Below, one piece after another: positions 9,257-19,216 of a stretch of DNA of 64,000 nucleotides. The notes under the pieces are model-generated. The model saw nothing but the letters and a program-made list of their open reading frames with translations, was not told the origin of the DNA and searched no databases. Each line of letters opens with the position of its first letter. Positions within the stretch are counted from its first letter, which is position 1. The position numbers and the translations under genes were made by a program. Origin of the DNA: Acinetobacter sp. WU_MDCI_Axc73 (lineage in GTDB: Bacteria; Pseudomonadota; Gammaproteobacteria; Pseudomonadales; Moraxellaceae); NCBI RefSeq assembly GCF_025562455.1, contig NZ_JAHPRO010000014.1, positions 1 to 64,000 on the forward strand, in the 5' to 3' direction.

Positions 9257-9931
9257 CTAGTTTGAAATAAAACTCGCTGCAATATTAATACAGATTGCTA
9301 AAATTGTGGTGTTAAAGCCAAATGCCAATATTGCATGAAAAATATTTAACAGACGCATATGTCGTGATGTAATTGAAACATCTGCTGTTTGAGCGGAAGT
9401 CCCGATGATATAACTAAAATAAACGAAATCTGGATACATCGGATCCTTGGTCTTCGGGAAATCTAAACCATCATCTTTTCCATGAGAACGCGCTAGATAA
9501 AAATCATGTGCATAATGTAAAGCAAAGGCAGTATGCATAAATAACCACGCTGAAATAATGGTCAAGAGTGCTAGACCTAAATGCCAATATTGATACGGCG
9601 TATTTTTAGTGATGGTGGAAAGTTGCATCACAATTGCAATAAGACACATCAGCAATGCCAAAATAACCAACAGCATAATGACCCATTTACTTTCGTCTTG
9701 TTTTTTTGCTTGCGTTTGCATTGCCAAATGATCAGCTTGCCACATCATTTTGCCAACATAAATAAGATATATCCCTACTGAGATATTCCAGCTCAATAAG
9801 ATGGTCGTTGACCAGTGCCAAACAGTAGTAAAGGTTAAGACGATAGCGGTTACGAAACCGATTAATAGCGCAGTAAAAAAATGCGGGCGATTATAAATTC
9901 CACTTTTAAGTCGAGTTAAAAAGAAAAGCAT
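9257..9931 (-). CDS. DUF1345 family membrane protein
   Basis: A 224-aa inner-membrane protein with about five hydrophobic segments (near residues 15-40, 42-60, 85-110, 120-145 and 195-220). The motif DPMYPDFVYFSYIIGTSAQTADV between segments 4 and 5 is characteristic of the DUF1345 family (COG4291). The ATG at 9931 has GGAGGG ten bases upstream; the frame extends to a TTG inside that Shine-Dalgarno, which is not a credible start. Function of the family is unknown. No operon partner. Confidence 0.8.
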   Translation of the reverse strand: MLFFLTRLKSGIYNRPHFFTALLIGFVTAIVLTFTTVWHWSTTILLSWNISVGIYLIYVGKMMWQADHLAMQTQAKKQDESKWVIMLLVILALLMCLIAIVMQLSTITKNTPYQYWHLGLALLTIISAWLFMHTAFALHYAHDFYLARSHGKDDGLDFPKTKDPMYPDFVYFSYIIGTSAQTADVSITSRHMRLLNIFHAILAFGFNTTILAICINIAASFISN

Positions 9932-10283
9932 GATCAGATTTCCCTCCAAGATTGTATAATTTTAATCGATGAAACTCATCGCCATTTCTCATTTTTAAAT
10001 TCGAGTGAGAGACCACACGGAACTATGAAGTTCGCAAGAACAAGATCAGCATTGTTTAACTTTAATCAGTATTCATTTATAACAAAACAGGATTGAACAT
10101 AGTTACATTAATTTTTAATTCATTGAGATGGATCGCACATTAAAATTTATAAAAAAGTTAAACTGGATAAATCTGTAGTTAAAGTTTTAATGTTCGGATT
10201 GCCCAATGAGGCTTGAACAAGGTTTTTTGCATGGGATGCTAAAATAGCGCGATAATCGCAATTACATCAACACAGGATTGAAC
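9932..10283. other. 352-nt divergent intergenic region
   Basis: No gene is visible. It separates the DUF1345 gene from the cation exporter and should hold both promoters. A small hairpin GAACT/AGTTC lies near 10021-10034. The best promoter candidate is listed separately. Confidence 0.5.
10227..10256 (+). promoter_or_regulatory. predicted promoter of the CDF exporter
   Basis: TTGCAT (10227-10232), 18 nt, then GATAAT (10251-10256). It would place the start of transcription about 20 nt before the ATG. Confidence 0.35.
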
Positions 10284-11228
10284 ATGGCAGAGTCAAATAA
10301 AATAGTGGTATATGCTGCATTATTGGGAAATCTGGTGATTGCACTGGTTAAATTCTTTGCAGCATATATCACCAATAGCTCGGCCATGCTCAGTGAAGCT
10401 GTACACTCAGTGGTGGATACACTCAATGAAATTTTATTACTTCATGGATTAAAACAGTCACAAAAACCTGCTAATTTTCGCCATCCTTTTGGTTATGGTC
10501 GTGAACTTTATTTTTGGGCTTTTATTGTATCTTTGCTAGTTTTTGCATTGGGTTCGATCGTTTCAATTTATCAAGGTATACAACATATTCGCCAACCCGA
10601 AGAAATGGTTTCGCCCATGATTAATTATATCGTGCTTGGCATTGCAATTATTTGTGAAGGGATATCTTGGCGAGTCGCACTAAAAAGTTTTCGTAAAGAA
10701 AAGGGTTCATTGGGTTATTTTGAAGCATTTCGACGTAGTAAGGACCCTACGACCTTTACCGTATTATTTGAAGACTCCGCAGCCTTGATTGGTCTATTGA
10801 TTGCTCTGATTGGGATTACCGCAGCGCATTATTTCAATATGCCAGTATTAGATGGTATGGCATCTATTCTGATTGGGGTGGTATTGGCGATTTCTGCCTT
10901 TTTATTGGCGCGTGAGACCAAGGGTTTGCTGATGGGGGAAACGGCCAATCCAGAGCTTCGAGAAAATCTTTTACTCATTGCTCAACAGGACACCGCTGTT
11001 TTTTCGGCAAATGGTGTGTTAACTGAGCAAATAGGTGCGCATCAGGTCATTGCATCATTAAGCCTTGAATTTAAAGATAATTTAACTTCAGATGATATTG
11101 AAGTCTGTGTGAATCGTATCGAAATGAAAGCTAGAGAAATTCACCCTGAAATTGTTGCCCTGTTTATCAAGCCTCAGTCAAAGCAGGTCTGGTTGCAACG
11201 AATGAAAGGACGGTTACAAGACAAATAA
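10284..11228 (+). CDS. cation diffusion facilitator family transporter
   Basis: A 314-aa CDF antiporter that exports divalent metal (Zn, Co, Fe or similar) in exchange for protons. Six membrane spans occupy residues 8-210. The metal-site motif HSVVD in span 2 (about residues 40-44) and the HPFGYGRELYFWAF loop place it in the SLC30A9-like subgroup. A cytoplasmic C-terminal domain of about 100 residues follows. The ATG at 10284 has AGGA seven bases upstream; the upstream TTG at 10278 sits in the Shine-Dalgarno region. Metal specificity cannot be read. Confidence 0.87.
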   Translation: MAESNKIVVYAALLGNLVIALVKFFAAYITNSSAMLSEAVHSVVDTLNEILLLHGLKQSQKPANFRHPFGYGRELYFWAFIVSLLVFALGSIVSIYQGIQHIRQPEEMVSPMINYIVLGIAIICEGISWRVALKSFRKEKGSLGYFEAFRRSKDPTTFTVLFEDSAALIGLLIALIGITAAHYFNMPVLDGMASILIGVVLAISAFLLARETKGLLMGETANPELRENLLLIAQQDTAVFSANGVLTEQIGAHQVIASLSLEFKDNLTSDDIEVCVNRIEMKAREIHPEIVALFIKPQSKQVWLQRMKGRLQDK

Positions 11229-11312
11229 ATTGAGCAGTAGCATAATTTGATTTAATCGTTAAGATGGATAAACACCCAACCCTAAACTATTGCTGTATAA
11301 CCGAATTACCCT

Positions 11313-12368
11313 ATGAAAGAGAAGCCGACATTAACGTATCAATTGCCGACTCAATCCTGCTGGACACATACATGGAGTAAACCACCATTTCGGTATGCAG
11401 ATTCAGAACATGCGAGCAGCAATCACTTTCACAATCAGATCAAACGTTCTGGTACAAAAGGATCGAAAGAATTATTGCGATGGCTTGCCACTCGTGAATC
11501 ATTTACATGGCAGGTCGATATTCAGCAGGAATATGAGGCTAGAATCAATACACCGATTGCATTACCTAAAAATCGTCCCGATGCGGATATGGATGATTGG
11601 CAAGTGTGGTTCGTGGGACATGCCACGGTTTTGATTCAGATTGGACCATTTAATTTTTTGACTGATCCTGTCTGGTGTGAATATGCCAGTCCATTGCAGG
11701 GGCGTGGTCCTCGTCGGGTTTGTCCAGCAGGTATTGCGTTGGAACAATTACCGACGATTCATGGAGTATTGCTGAGTCATAATCATTATGACCACATGGA
11801 TCTGGCAACGTTACATTGGCTACACCAGAAATTTGCCATGCCGATTTATACGGGATTAGGCAATAGTTATTATCTTTCTAAAGATTTTCATGTGATTGAA
11901 ATGGATTGGTGGCAGATGATTCCATTTCATGATGAAGTCACTATCGCCTATACCCCTGCACAACATGGTTCAGGGCGCGGCTTGCGAGATCAAAATAAGG
12001 CATTGTGGGGCGGATTTTCACTCATTACTCAAAAGGGACACTGTTTTTTTGCAGGAGATACTGCTTATTCTCCACATTTTAAGGAAATCCATGAGCGCTT
12101 TGGGGATGCACGAATTGCTTTGTTACCGATCGGCGCTTATGAACCTCGTCAATTGATGCATTATGTGCATATGAGTCCACAGGAGGCTTTACATGCACAC
12201 TTGGATTTGCAAGCACATCGTTCTATGGCTATTCATTATCGAACTTTTCAATTGACCGATGAGAGTCGTGATGAGCCTGAGCAGGAATTGAGCCATCTAT
12301 TAAAAACTTCATCGAAGTTTGTTAATCCATTTTATTGTATTAAAGAAGGGCACAAATTAATCGTATAG
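11313..12368 (+). CDS. metallo-beta-lactamase-fold hydrolase (NAPE-PLD/UlaG-like)
   Basis: A 351-aa soluble protein. The zinc motif HNHYDHMD is at about residues 155-162. Further ligands are likely the histidine in QHGSGRG, the aspartate in FAGDTAYS and the histidine in AIHYRTF. The N-terminal ~90 residues and the motif WVGHAT-like (WFVGHATVL) match the bacterial branch of the family that includes N-acyl-phosphatidylethanolamine phospholipase D. The actual substrate is unknown. No clear Shine-Dalgarno precedes the ATG. It stands alone between the CDF exporter and the PQQ dehydrogenase. Confidence 0.8.
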   Translation: MKEKPTLTYQLPTQSCWTHTWSKPPFRYADSEHASSNHFHNQIKRSGTKGSKELLRWLATRESFTWQVDIQQEYEARINTPIALPKNRPDADMDDWQVWFVGHATVLIQIGPFNFLTDPVWCEYASPLQGRGPRRVCPAGIALEQLPTIHGVLLSHNHYDHMDLATLHWLHQKFAMPIYTGLGNSYYLSKDFHVIEMDWWQMIPFHDEVTIAYTPAQHGSGRGLRDQNKALWGGFSLITQKGHCFFAGDTAYSPHFKEIHERFGDARIALLPIGAYEPRQLMHYVHMSPQEALHAHLDLQAHRSMAIHYRTFQLTDESRDEPEQELSHLLKTSSKFVNPFYCIKEGHKLIV

Positions 12369-12487
12369 TCGGTCAAATTTCTTATTTTTATGTGAAAAGT
12401 AAAGTAATTAAACACAAAGTTACAACTATGTAACCTCAAACATGTGCTATAAAAAATAAAAAGATCAAAAAAAGAGGTTACTTTAGT

Positions 12488-14839
12488 ATGAAAATAATGA
12501 GGCATTTAATCATTCTCATCACGCTATTTACTAGCTTATTTCTCATCATTGGAGGAATAAGCTTAATTAGTGCAGGTGGATCGGTTTATTACCTTCTACT
12601 CGGTTTGATTTATCTAGCAAGTAGCTTTTTATTATATAAAAATAATGCGCTTGGTTTTTATTTAACGATCATTGCGTTGGCTTTGACCTTCCTTTGGGCA
12701 ATTTCCGAACGTGGTTTTGCTTTTTGGCCAATGCTATCGAGAATTATGGTGCCGTTAGGCTTGGCTTTTGTGACGCTCTATGCCTTACGCAAAGAACATT
12801 ATCATGCCAAAACGCTAGGGTTGAGTTTAGGCTCATTGGTGATTTTCATCGGGATGGCCATTGCAGCATTCTTTCCGCATGATGCCCAATATGCAAATGG
12901 CAAGTCTTATCAACCACATACGCCTTTTGGAATGCCTGAAAACTGGACAGCCTATGGGCGAAGCGATGCAGGAACCCGATTTTCACCGTTTACTTTGATT
13001 AACCGTGATAATGTTAAAAATCTACAAGTTGCTTGGACGTATCAAACTGGCGATAAAGGTCCTGGAATTGATCAAAACACGCCACTACAAATTGATAATT
13101 TGCTTTATAGCTGTTCCAGAAATGGGATCATTGCGGCTTTAGATGTCGATACAGGAAAATCTGTCTGGAAGTTTGATGCCAATGATCGCTCTCCTATATG
13201 GCAACGTTGTCGAGGTCTGGGATATTTTGATGCGCGTGTGGCAACACCTCAACATTCAATTGGACAAGTCGCATTAACCCGTGAAAGTCAACAGGCACAA
13301 TGTCAGCAGCGGATTGTACAAACCACTAATGATGCACGTTTATTAGAGCTGGATGCGAAAACGGGTCAACCTTGTCAGGAATTTGGTCAGCAAGGTTATG
13401 TTGATTTGAAGACAGGAATGGGAGAGGTAAAACCTGGTTTTTATTTTCAGACTTCAGCACCTTTGGTTGCAAAAGATACCATCGTGATTGGGGGATGGGT
13501 GGTTGATAATCAGGAAGTAGGTGAGCCATCGGGAGTAATTCGAGCTTTTGATGCAAAAACAGGCGCATTAAAATGGGCTTGGGATTTGGGTAATCCTGCG
13601 ATTGATAAATTACCGCCTGAGGGGCAAACCTATACACGTGGTACACCAAATTCATGGACGACTTTAAGTTATGATGACAAACTTGGGTTAGTTTATATTC
13701 CACTTGGCAATAATACGCCTGATTACTATGGCAAAGAACGTCCTGAATTTTCGAATCAATATAATTCATCTTTGGTGGCATTAGATGTTCATACAGGTAA
13801 AGAAAAATGGCATTTTCAAACTACGCATTATGATCTTTGGGACTATGATTTACCATCGCAACCTGCATTGATGGATGTCCCAGATCAAAATGGTCAAATT
13901 GTTCCAGCTGTAATGCAAACCACCAAGCGTGGACAAATCTTTCTGCTGAACCGTGAAACAGGTAAGCCAATTGCTGATGTCGTGGAAAAACCAGTACCTT
14001 CAAAAAGTCCTATTCCAGATGAAAAACCACTTTCTCCGACTCAACCTTATTCAGTGGGTATGCCAACCATTGGTGCAGATCGTATTACTGAAAAGAAAAT
14101 TTGGGGTGTTACCTTGTTTGACCAACTGGTATGCCGGATTCAGTTTAAAAAGATGAGCTATGAAGGAGACTTTACTCCCATCGGGTTTAATAAAACATTA
14201 GAACAGCCTGGAAATTTAGGCGGAATGAACTGGGGAAGTGTTGCTTATGATGCTAAAAATCAGATTGCATATATGAACGATATCCGTATTCCATCTGTAT
14301 TCTGGCTGGTGAAACGGGATGAATTTGTACAGGTTAATAAAAAATATCCATCCGATGGTACAGGACATGGGCCTTCACCACAGACGGGCACGCCGTATGG
14401 TATGGTAACTATGATGTGGACATCTGCTATGGAAACTCCTTGTACTGAGCCGCCATTTGGGACCATTAGTGCGATTGATATGAAAAGTAAACAAGTGCTA
14501 TGGCAAGTCCCAGTGGGAACTACAAAAGACTTAGGTCCTTGGGGAATCAAGTCTCACATTCCTTTAGCGATGGGGATGCCAACTTATGCAGGCACTTCTG
14601 TGACGGCAGGTGGAGTACTATTTTTTGCAGGAAGTCAGGATTATTACCTGCGTGCTTATGATGCTGCAACGGGTCAAGAAATTTGGAAATACCGTTTACC
14701 AGTGGGTTCTAGTGCCACCCCGATGACCTATGTGTCGCCTAAAACAGGAAAACAATATATTGTGGTTTCTGTGGGTGGTGCTGCACATTCTAGTGAAGTG
14801 GGGGATTATGTGATGGCTTTTGCCTTAAAGCAGTCATGA
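12488..14839 (+). CDS. gcd: membrane-bound PQQ-dependent dehydrogenase (glucose/quinate/shikimate family)
   Basis: A 783-aa quinoprotein, close to the 796 aa of E. coli Gcd. Five membrane spans lie in residues 5-135. A periplasmic eight-bladed beta-propeller follows with repeated AxDxxTGxxxW tryptophan-docking motifs (for example FDAKTGALKWAWD and YDAATGQEIWKY). It would oxidise an aldose or polyol in the periplasm and pass electrons to ubiquinone. Glucose is the default for an isolated gene. Quinate/shikimate dehydrogenases (QuiA type) have the same architecture and cannot be excluded, so the symbol is provisional. No PQQ biosynthesis gene is in the window. Confidence 0.8.
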   Translation: MKIMRHLIILITLFTSLFLIIGGISLISAGGSVYYLLLGLIYLASSFLLYKNNALGFYLTIIALALTFLWAISERGFAFWPMLSRIMVPLGLAFVTLYALRKEHYHAKTLGLSLGSLVIFIGMAIAAFFPHDAQYANGKSYQPHTPFGMPENWTAYGRSDAGTRFSPFTLINRDNVKNLQVAWTYQTGDKGPGIDQNTPLQIDNLLYSCSRNGIIAALDVDTGKSVWKFDANDRSPIWQRCRGLGYFDARVATPQHSIGQVALTRESQQAQCQQRIVQTTNDARLLELDAKTGQPCQEFGQQGYVDLKTGMGEVKPGFYFQTSAPLVAKDTIVIGGWVVDNQEVGEPSGVIRAFDAKTGALKWAWDLGNPAIDKLPPEGQTYTRGTPNSWTTLSYDDKLGLVYIPLGNNTPDYYGKERPEFSNQYNSSLVALDVHTGKEKWHFQTTHYDLWDYDLPSQPALMDVPDQNGQIVPAVMQTTKRGQIFLLNRETGKPIADVVEKPVPSKSPIPDEKPLSPTQPYSVGMPTIGADRITEKKIWGVTLFDQLVCRIQFKKMSYEGDFTPIGFNKTLEQPGNLGGMNWGSVAYDAKNQIAYMNDIRIPSVFWLVKRDEFVQVNKKYPSDGTGHGPSPQTGTPYGMVTMMWTSAMETPCTEPPFGTISAIDMKSKQVLWQVPVGTTKDLGPWGIKSHIPLAMGMPTYAGTSVTAGGVLFFAGSQDYYLRAYDAATGQEIWKYRLPVGSSATPMTYVSPKTGKQYIVVSVGGAAHSSEVGDYVMAFALKQS

Positions 14840-14860
14840 TCGATTAATAAGTTAAAATGT

Positions 14861-14891
14861 AAAACAGCCAGTAATTTTACTGGCTGTTTTA
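14861..14891 (+). terminator. bidirectional terminator between PQQ dehydrogenase and catalase genes
   Basis: Stem AAAACAGCCAGT/ACTGGCTGTTTT with a short AT loop, T-rich on both strands, between two convergent genes. Confidence 0.85.
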
Positions 14892-14944
14892 TTTTAGATG
14901 AAAGATGAGTCGAATAAGTTAATCTTGAGCTCTACCCATGAAAT

Positions 14945-16465
14945 TTATAATAGACCCGGATTACCTTGAGCTGGATCAGTTGCACGTGCCGCTTGTGCAT
15001 CTGCAACAGTTTTACCCAACGCTTTTGCGACACCTTCGCCATAAGCTGGATCGCAAGCATAGCAGTTACGAATATGACGATATTGGATAAAGTCTAATGC
15101 GCCACCTACATTTCGTGCAGTATTGTCAAATAAAGCCTGTTTTTGTTCAGCATTCATTAAATTGAACAAAGCGCGTGGTTGGCTGAAATAATCGCTATCG
15201 TCTTTACGATAATCCCAAAAATCTGCATCCCCATTAATTTTTAATGGTGGTTCACGATATTGAGGCTGTTCTTGCCATTGATGAAAACTATTTGGTTCAT
15301 AGTGTGGAAGCCCGCCGTAGTTACCATCCATACGACCTTGTCCATCACGGCGGTTACTGTGAACAGGACAACGAGGGGCATTGACAGGAACCTGAATATG
15401 ATTGACTCCTACGCGGTAACGATGTGCATCTGCATAGTTCACCAAACGTGCCTGTAACATACGGTCTGGAGAATAGCTGATACCAGGAACTAGATTACTT
15501 GGTGCAAAAGTCGCTTGTTCAACATCTTGAAAATAATTTTCAGGGTTGCGATTCAGTTCAAATTCACCGACTTCAATCAGTGGATAATCACCATGTGGCC
15601 AAACTTTGGTTAAATCGAATGGATGGTATGGCACTTTTTCCGCATCAGTTTCGGGCATGATTTGAACACATAATTTCCATTTTGGAAAATCACCACGTTC
15701 AATCGCATTAAACAAATCTGATTGACTACTTTCACGATCTTTACCAATGAGAGCTTCGGCTTCAGCATCCGTTAGATTTTTAATCCCTTGTTGAGTGCGG
15801 AAGTGGAATTTAACCCAGAAGCGTTCGTTATTGGCATTAATAAAGCTATAGGTATGGCTACCAAAACCATGCATATGACGATAACCATCCGGAATACCTC
15901 GGTCAGACATCACGATGGTGACTTGATGAAATGCTTCGGGTAAAAGTGTCCAAAAATCCCAGTTGTAAGTAGGGTTACGCAAGTTCGTTTTAGGATCACG
16001 CTTAACTGCTTTGTTTAGATCAGGAAACTGGCGAGGATCACGGAAAAAGAACACTGGCGTATTATTCCCCACCATGTCCCAGTTACCTTCCTCGGTATAA
16101 AATTTTAAGGCAAATCCGCGAATATCACGTTCTGCATCGGCTGCACCACGTTCACCTGCCACCGTAGAAAAACGGGCAAACATTTCAGTTTTCTTACCAA
16201 TTTCGCTAAAAATTTTAGCGCGGGTATATTGAGTGATGTCATGGGTGACGGTAAATGTCCCGAATGCACCTGAACCTTTGGCATGCATACGGCGTTCTGG
16301 AATGACTTCACGGGCAAAATTGGCTAATTTTTCATTAAGCCAAAGGTCTTGAGTAAGAAGAGGTCCTCTTGCACCTGCCGTCATACTATTCTGATTGTCT
16401 ACAACAGGCGCACCTGCATCAGTAGTAAGGTGGGTGACTGGACACTTTAGTTTATCGTCACTCAT
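14945..16465 (-). CDS. katA: monofunctional heme catalase
   Basis: A 506-aa small-subunit catalase that disproportionates hydrogen peroxide. The active-site histidine is in [12 protein letters not shown], the distal asparagine in [12 protein letters not shown], and the proximal heme-ligating tyrosine in [12 protein letters not shown]. Length and lack of a C-terminal flavodoxin-like domain exclude the large KatE type. No signal peptide, so cytoplasmic. GGAG lies six bases before the ATG. The symbol follows general usage for this size class; which Acinetobacter catalase it is cannot be settled here. It matters more if the ahpC disruption at 78 is real, since both enzymes detoxify peroxide. Confidence 0.93.
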   Translation of the reverse strand: MSDDKLKCPVTHLTTDAGAPVVDNQNSMTAGARGPLLTQDLWLNEKLANFAREVIPERRMHAKGSGAFGTFTVTHDITQYTRAKIFSEIGKKTEMFARFSTVAGERGAADAERDIRGFALKFYTEEGNWDMVGNNTPVFFFRDPRQFPDLNKAVKRDPKTNLRNPTYNWDFWTLLPEAFHQVTIVMSDRGIPDGYRHMHGFGSHTYSFINANNERFWVKFHFRTQQGIKNLTDAEAEALIGKDRESSQSDLFNAIERGDFPKWKLCVQIMPETDAEKVPYHPFDLTKVWPHGDYPLIEVGEFELNRNPENYFQDVEQATFAPSNLVPGISYSPDRMLQARLVNYADAHRYRVGVNHIQVPVNAPRCPVHSNRRDGQGRMDGNYGGLPHYEPNSFHQWQEQPQYREPPLKINGDADFWDYRKDDSDYFSQPRALFNLMNAEQKQALFDNTARNVGGALDFIQYRHIRNCYACDPAYGEGVAKALGKTVADAQAARATDPAQGNPGLL

Positions 16466-16768
16466 TTTAATTCTCCATAAAACAGGGTCTTGTGATTAAA
16501 ATTTTAATAATGTCATGGGACTAGCAATACTATATAACTAACATTCCCGACCTCAAATGACATTGGATATTTTGTAAAAATAGTCGAATCTGTGATGCCT
16601 AAGGTCGATATCTTATGCAACATAAAAGCGCTGTATTGCAATGTGATGAATCGACTTAAAGAGGGTGATCTGTTCGATGCAAATGATTGATGCATTTACC
16701 ATACGCTGTATTTTAAATAATGTAAAAACGATTAAATTTATTTTAATAAGAGAAAAAATCGATTGTTA

Positions 16769-17395
16769 TTAAGATGTTTGGATAAATCCATAAATGGCCA
16801 TTTGAATATCTTGTTCAAGGCGTTCCCAGTCAATGATTTGTTCGTGTTGCGAAACCATCAACGTTTGAGAAATAAAACCATAACTAATACGATGAATATT
16901 TAGCGCCAGCCGTTCAGCTTCCCTTAGTATATGTTCAGGATGCTGATTTAGCACAAAACACCATGCCTGTACGTGTTGTGAATAATGCTTCTGATAAATC
17001 TCGGTATTTGAAATTTGTCGTTCCAGAAGGAATAATTGCTTCCAGAGAGGGCTGTGTTCAGCAATCTGTTCAAGCTGTAAGTGGATTAATTCCTGAATAT
17101 ACATATCGAATTCTGGACATGATTTGATGGCTTTTTCAGACGCTTGCTTTAGAGACAACGCATTACGCTGAACATGATGATGAATGGTCAGCGCGAGTAA
17201 ATCTTCTTTTTGACTGAAATATTCATAAAAAGTCCCTAAACCAACACCTGCCAGATCGGTAATTTCCCGAATCGTGATCGCATTAGCTTCTTTCTCCAGT
17301 AAAAGCTGAACAAAACTATCTATCAGTGCATCCTGAGTAAATCTGGCTCTCGATTGTTTGGGCTTTCTACGCACTTTAATACTGGTGATTTTCAT
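16769..17395 (-). CDS. TetR family transcriptional regulator
   Basis: A 208-aa repressor-type protein. The N-terminal helix-turn-helix (about residues 17-63) contains ITIREITDLAGVGLGTFYEYFSQKEDL, split here as ITIREITDLAGV and GTFYEYF. A ligand-binding helical domain follows. The basic start MKITSIKVRRKPKQSR is common in regulators of this type. It is divergent from the acyl-CoA dehydrogenase with 68 bp between the start codons, so it most likely controls that gene and itself. Confidence 0.9.
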   Translation of the reverse strand: MKITSIKVRRKPKQSRARFTQDALIDSFVQLLLEKEANAITIREITDLAGVGLGTFYEYFSQKEDLLALTIHHHVQRNALSLKQASEKAIKSCPEFDMYIQELIHLQLEQIAEHSPLWKQLFLLERQISNTEIYQKHYSQHVQAWCFVLNQHPEHILREAERLALNIHRISYGFISQTLMVSQHEQIIDWERLEQDIQMAIYGFIQTS

Positions 17396-17463
17396 AAATT
17401 AAATCCGAACACTTCAGGTCTGATTTATTCCTATACTGTTATAAAAATAATCAAGGATAAGCA

Positions 17464-19128
17464 ATGAATATAAGGATGACCCATCAGATCGAAAATCAAT
17501 TTGATGAACGACACAACTATAACTTATATCGAACCGATCCTGTTTTACAAGAAATCCTGATGCGTTATGGCAGTCAGAATCAAGCATTGCTTGCAGAGAT
17601 GGGAGAGAAAGTGGGTACGACTCAAGCGTATCTATGGGCAGATCAAGCCAATCGACATACGCCAGAATTACACGCTTTTGATGCGCGTGGTCGTCGCATC
17701 GATTATCTTGAATTTCATCCGGCATGGCATGCATGGATGAAATTAAATCGTCAATATGGCGTACATGCACATCCATTTATTGCTGCACAATCTAAGACAA
17801 ACTGGGTCGATTGGGCTGCACGGTTTTATCTCAGTGGACAAGTGGAATGTGGAAATTTATGTCCAAATGCTATGACCTTAGGCAGTATTCCATTATTACA
17901 GCGAGAACCCAAACTATGGCAGCAGTTAGGCGAAAAACTGTTATCGACAGATTATGATGAACGTGATGTGCCAATTTCAGAAAAAACATCGATCTGGATT
18001 GGCATGGGGATGACTGAGAAACAAGGTGGTTCAGATGTTCGTGCCAACCAAACTTTGGCAAAACCAATTACAACTTCTGGTCGGGGGCAGGAATACTTAC
18101 TCACAGGGCATAAATGGTTTTTTTCAGCCCCGATGTCGGATGCACATTTAGTGGTGGCGCAAACCCCTGAAGGTGGATTGGGTTGTTTCTATGTTCCTCG
18201 TTGGTTAGAAGATGGCACAAAAAATCACGTAAATATTCAGCGATTAAAAGATAAAGTCGGTAATCGTAGTAACTCCAGCAGTGAAGTTGAGTTTCATGAT
18301 GCATGGGGCATGATGATTGGAGAGGAAGGGCGAGGTATTCCGACCATTATTGAAATGGCAGCTTATACACGTCTGACCTGTGTGGTGGGGAGTTCTGCTA
18401 TTTTACGTCAGGCTTTGGTGCAATGTATGGCTTATACACGTCAGCGCAAGGCATTTGGCAAAGTACTCGCTGATCAGCCTTTAATGCAGGCTGTTTTGAC
18501 AGATTTGGCCTTAGAAAGTGAAGCAGCAATACAACTCAGCATGCATTTAGCTGCGAGTTATCAAGATCAGGATGATCTGTCGCAGGCATGGGCACGTATC
18601 ATGACCCCTGCCGCAAAGTTCTGGATTTGTAAGCGTACCGTTGAACTTACAGGTGAGGCAATGGAGGTGTTTGGCGGTAATGGTTATGTTGAAAACGGAA
18701 TGATGGCACGATTATTTAAAGAAGCACCCGTCAATTCAATTTGGGAAGGCTCTGGTAATGTCATGTGCTTGGATGTGTTACGTGCGATTCAACGTCATCC
18801 AGCATCGATCCAGACTTTGTTTGAATCTTTTTATGAGGTGACTTCACAGGTACAACAATTACAAAATGAAGTTAATGAATTATTGGATGCTTTAAAACAA
18901 TCGCCAGAACAATTGCAATTTATGGCAAGAAGTTTTGTTAGCCGTTTAGTGATACTCGCTCAAGCCGTATTATTAAAACGTTATGCGCCAGATGAAATCG
19001 CAAATACTTTTATCGAGTCCCGCTACAGTTTGTTTCATGGTCGTGTTACAGGATTAATGATCATGCCAGAAGCAGGCATGAAAACAGGAATTGTACAGCG
19101 GATTTTAGAACGTAGTTTACCAAGCTAA
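17464..19128 (+). CDS. AidB-like acyl-CoA dehydrogenase
   Basis: A 554-aa FAD flavoprotein of the acyl-CoA dehydrogenase superfamily, similar in length to E. coli AidB (541 aa). AidB-like features are the long N-terminal region with the RRIDYLEFHPAWHAWM segment, MTEKQGGSDVRAN, and the late motif EVFGGNGYVENG. A segment of about 110 residues extends past the usual ACAD fold. E. coli AidB belongs to the adaptive response to alkylation, but here the divergent TetR regulator suggests control by an acyl or other small ligand. AAGGA lies seven bases before the ATG at 17464, which favours it over the ATG at 17476. Confidence 0.85.
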   Translation: MNIRMTHQIENQFDERHNYNLYRTDPVLQEILMRYGSQNQALLAEMGEKVGTTQAYLWADQANRHTPELHAFDARGRRIDYLEFHPAWHAWMKLNRQYGVHAHPFIAAQSKTNWVDWAARFYLSGQVECGNLCPNAMTLGSIPLLQREPKLWQQLGEKLLSTDYDERDVPISEKTSIWIGMGMTEKQGGSDVRANQTLAKPITTSGRGQEYLLTGHKWFFSAPMSDAHLVVAQTPEGGLGCFYVPRWLEDGTKNHVNIQRLKDKVGNRSNSSSEVEFHDAWGMMIGEEGRGIPTIIEMAAYTRLTCVVGSSAILRQALVQCMAYTRQRKAFGKVLADQPLMQAVLTDLALESEAAIQLSMHLAASYQDQDDLSQAWARIMTPAAKFWICKRTVELTGEAMEVFGGNGYVENGMMARLFKEAPVNSIWEGSGNVMCLDVLRAIQRHPASIQTLFESFYEVTSQVQQLQNEVNELLDALKQSPEQLQFMARSFVSRLVILAQAVLLKRYAPDEIANTFIESRYSLFHGRVTGLMIMPEAGMKTGIVQRILERSLPS

Positions 19129-19153
19129 AGAGCTTTGATTTTAAGATCCGAAA

Positions 19154-19190
19154 TAATCATCGGGACGCAATCAATGCGTCTCGATGATGT
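19154..19190. terminator. strong hairpin between convergent genes, no T-tract
   Basis: ATCATCGGGACGCA (19156-19169) pairs with TGCGTCTCGATGAT (19175-19188) with one mismatch. It separates the convergent acyl-CoA dehydrogenase and ptsP genes. Without a clear T-run it may work as an mRNA 3'-end stabiliser rather than a classical terminator. Confidence 0.45.
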
Positions 19191-19216
19191 GATTTGCTAT
19201 CAGGTATGAAAGTCAA

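Noticed and set aside
10213..10245. TTGAAC ... TAAAAT as CDF promoter
   Set aside because: The spacing is 21 nt, too long. TTGCAT-18-GATAAT was preferred.
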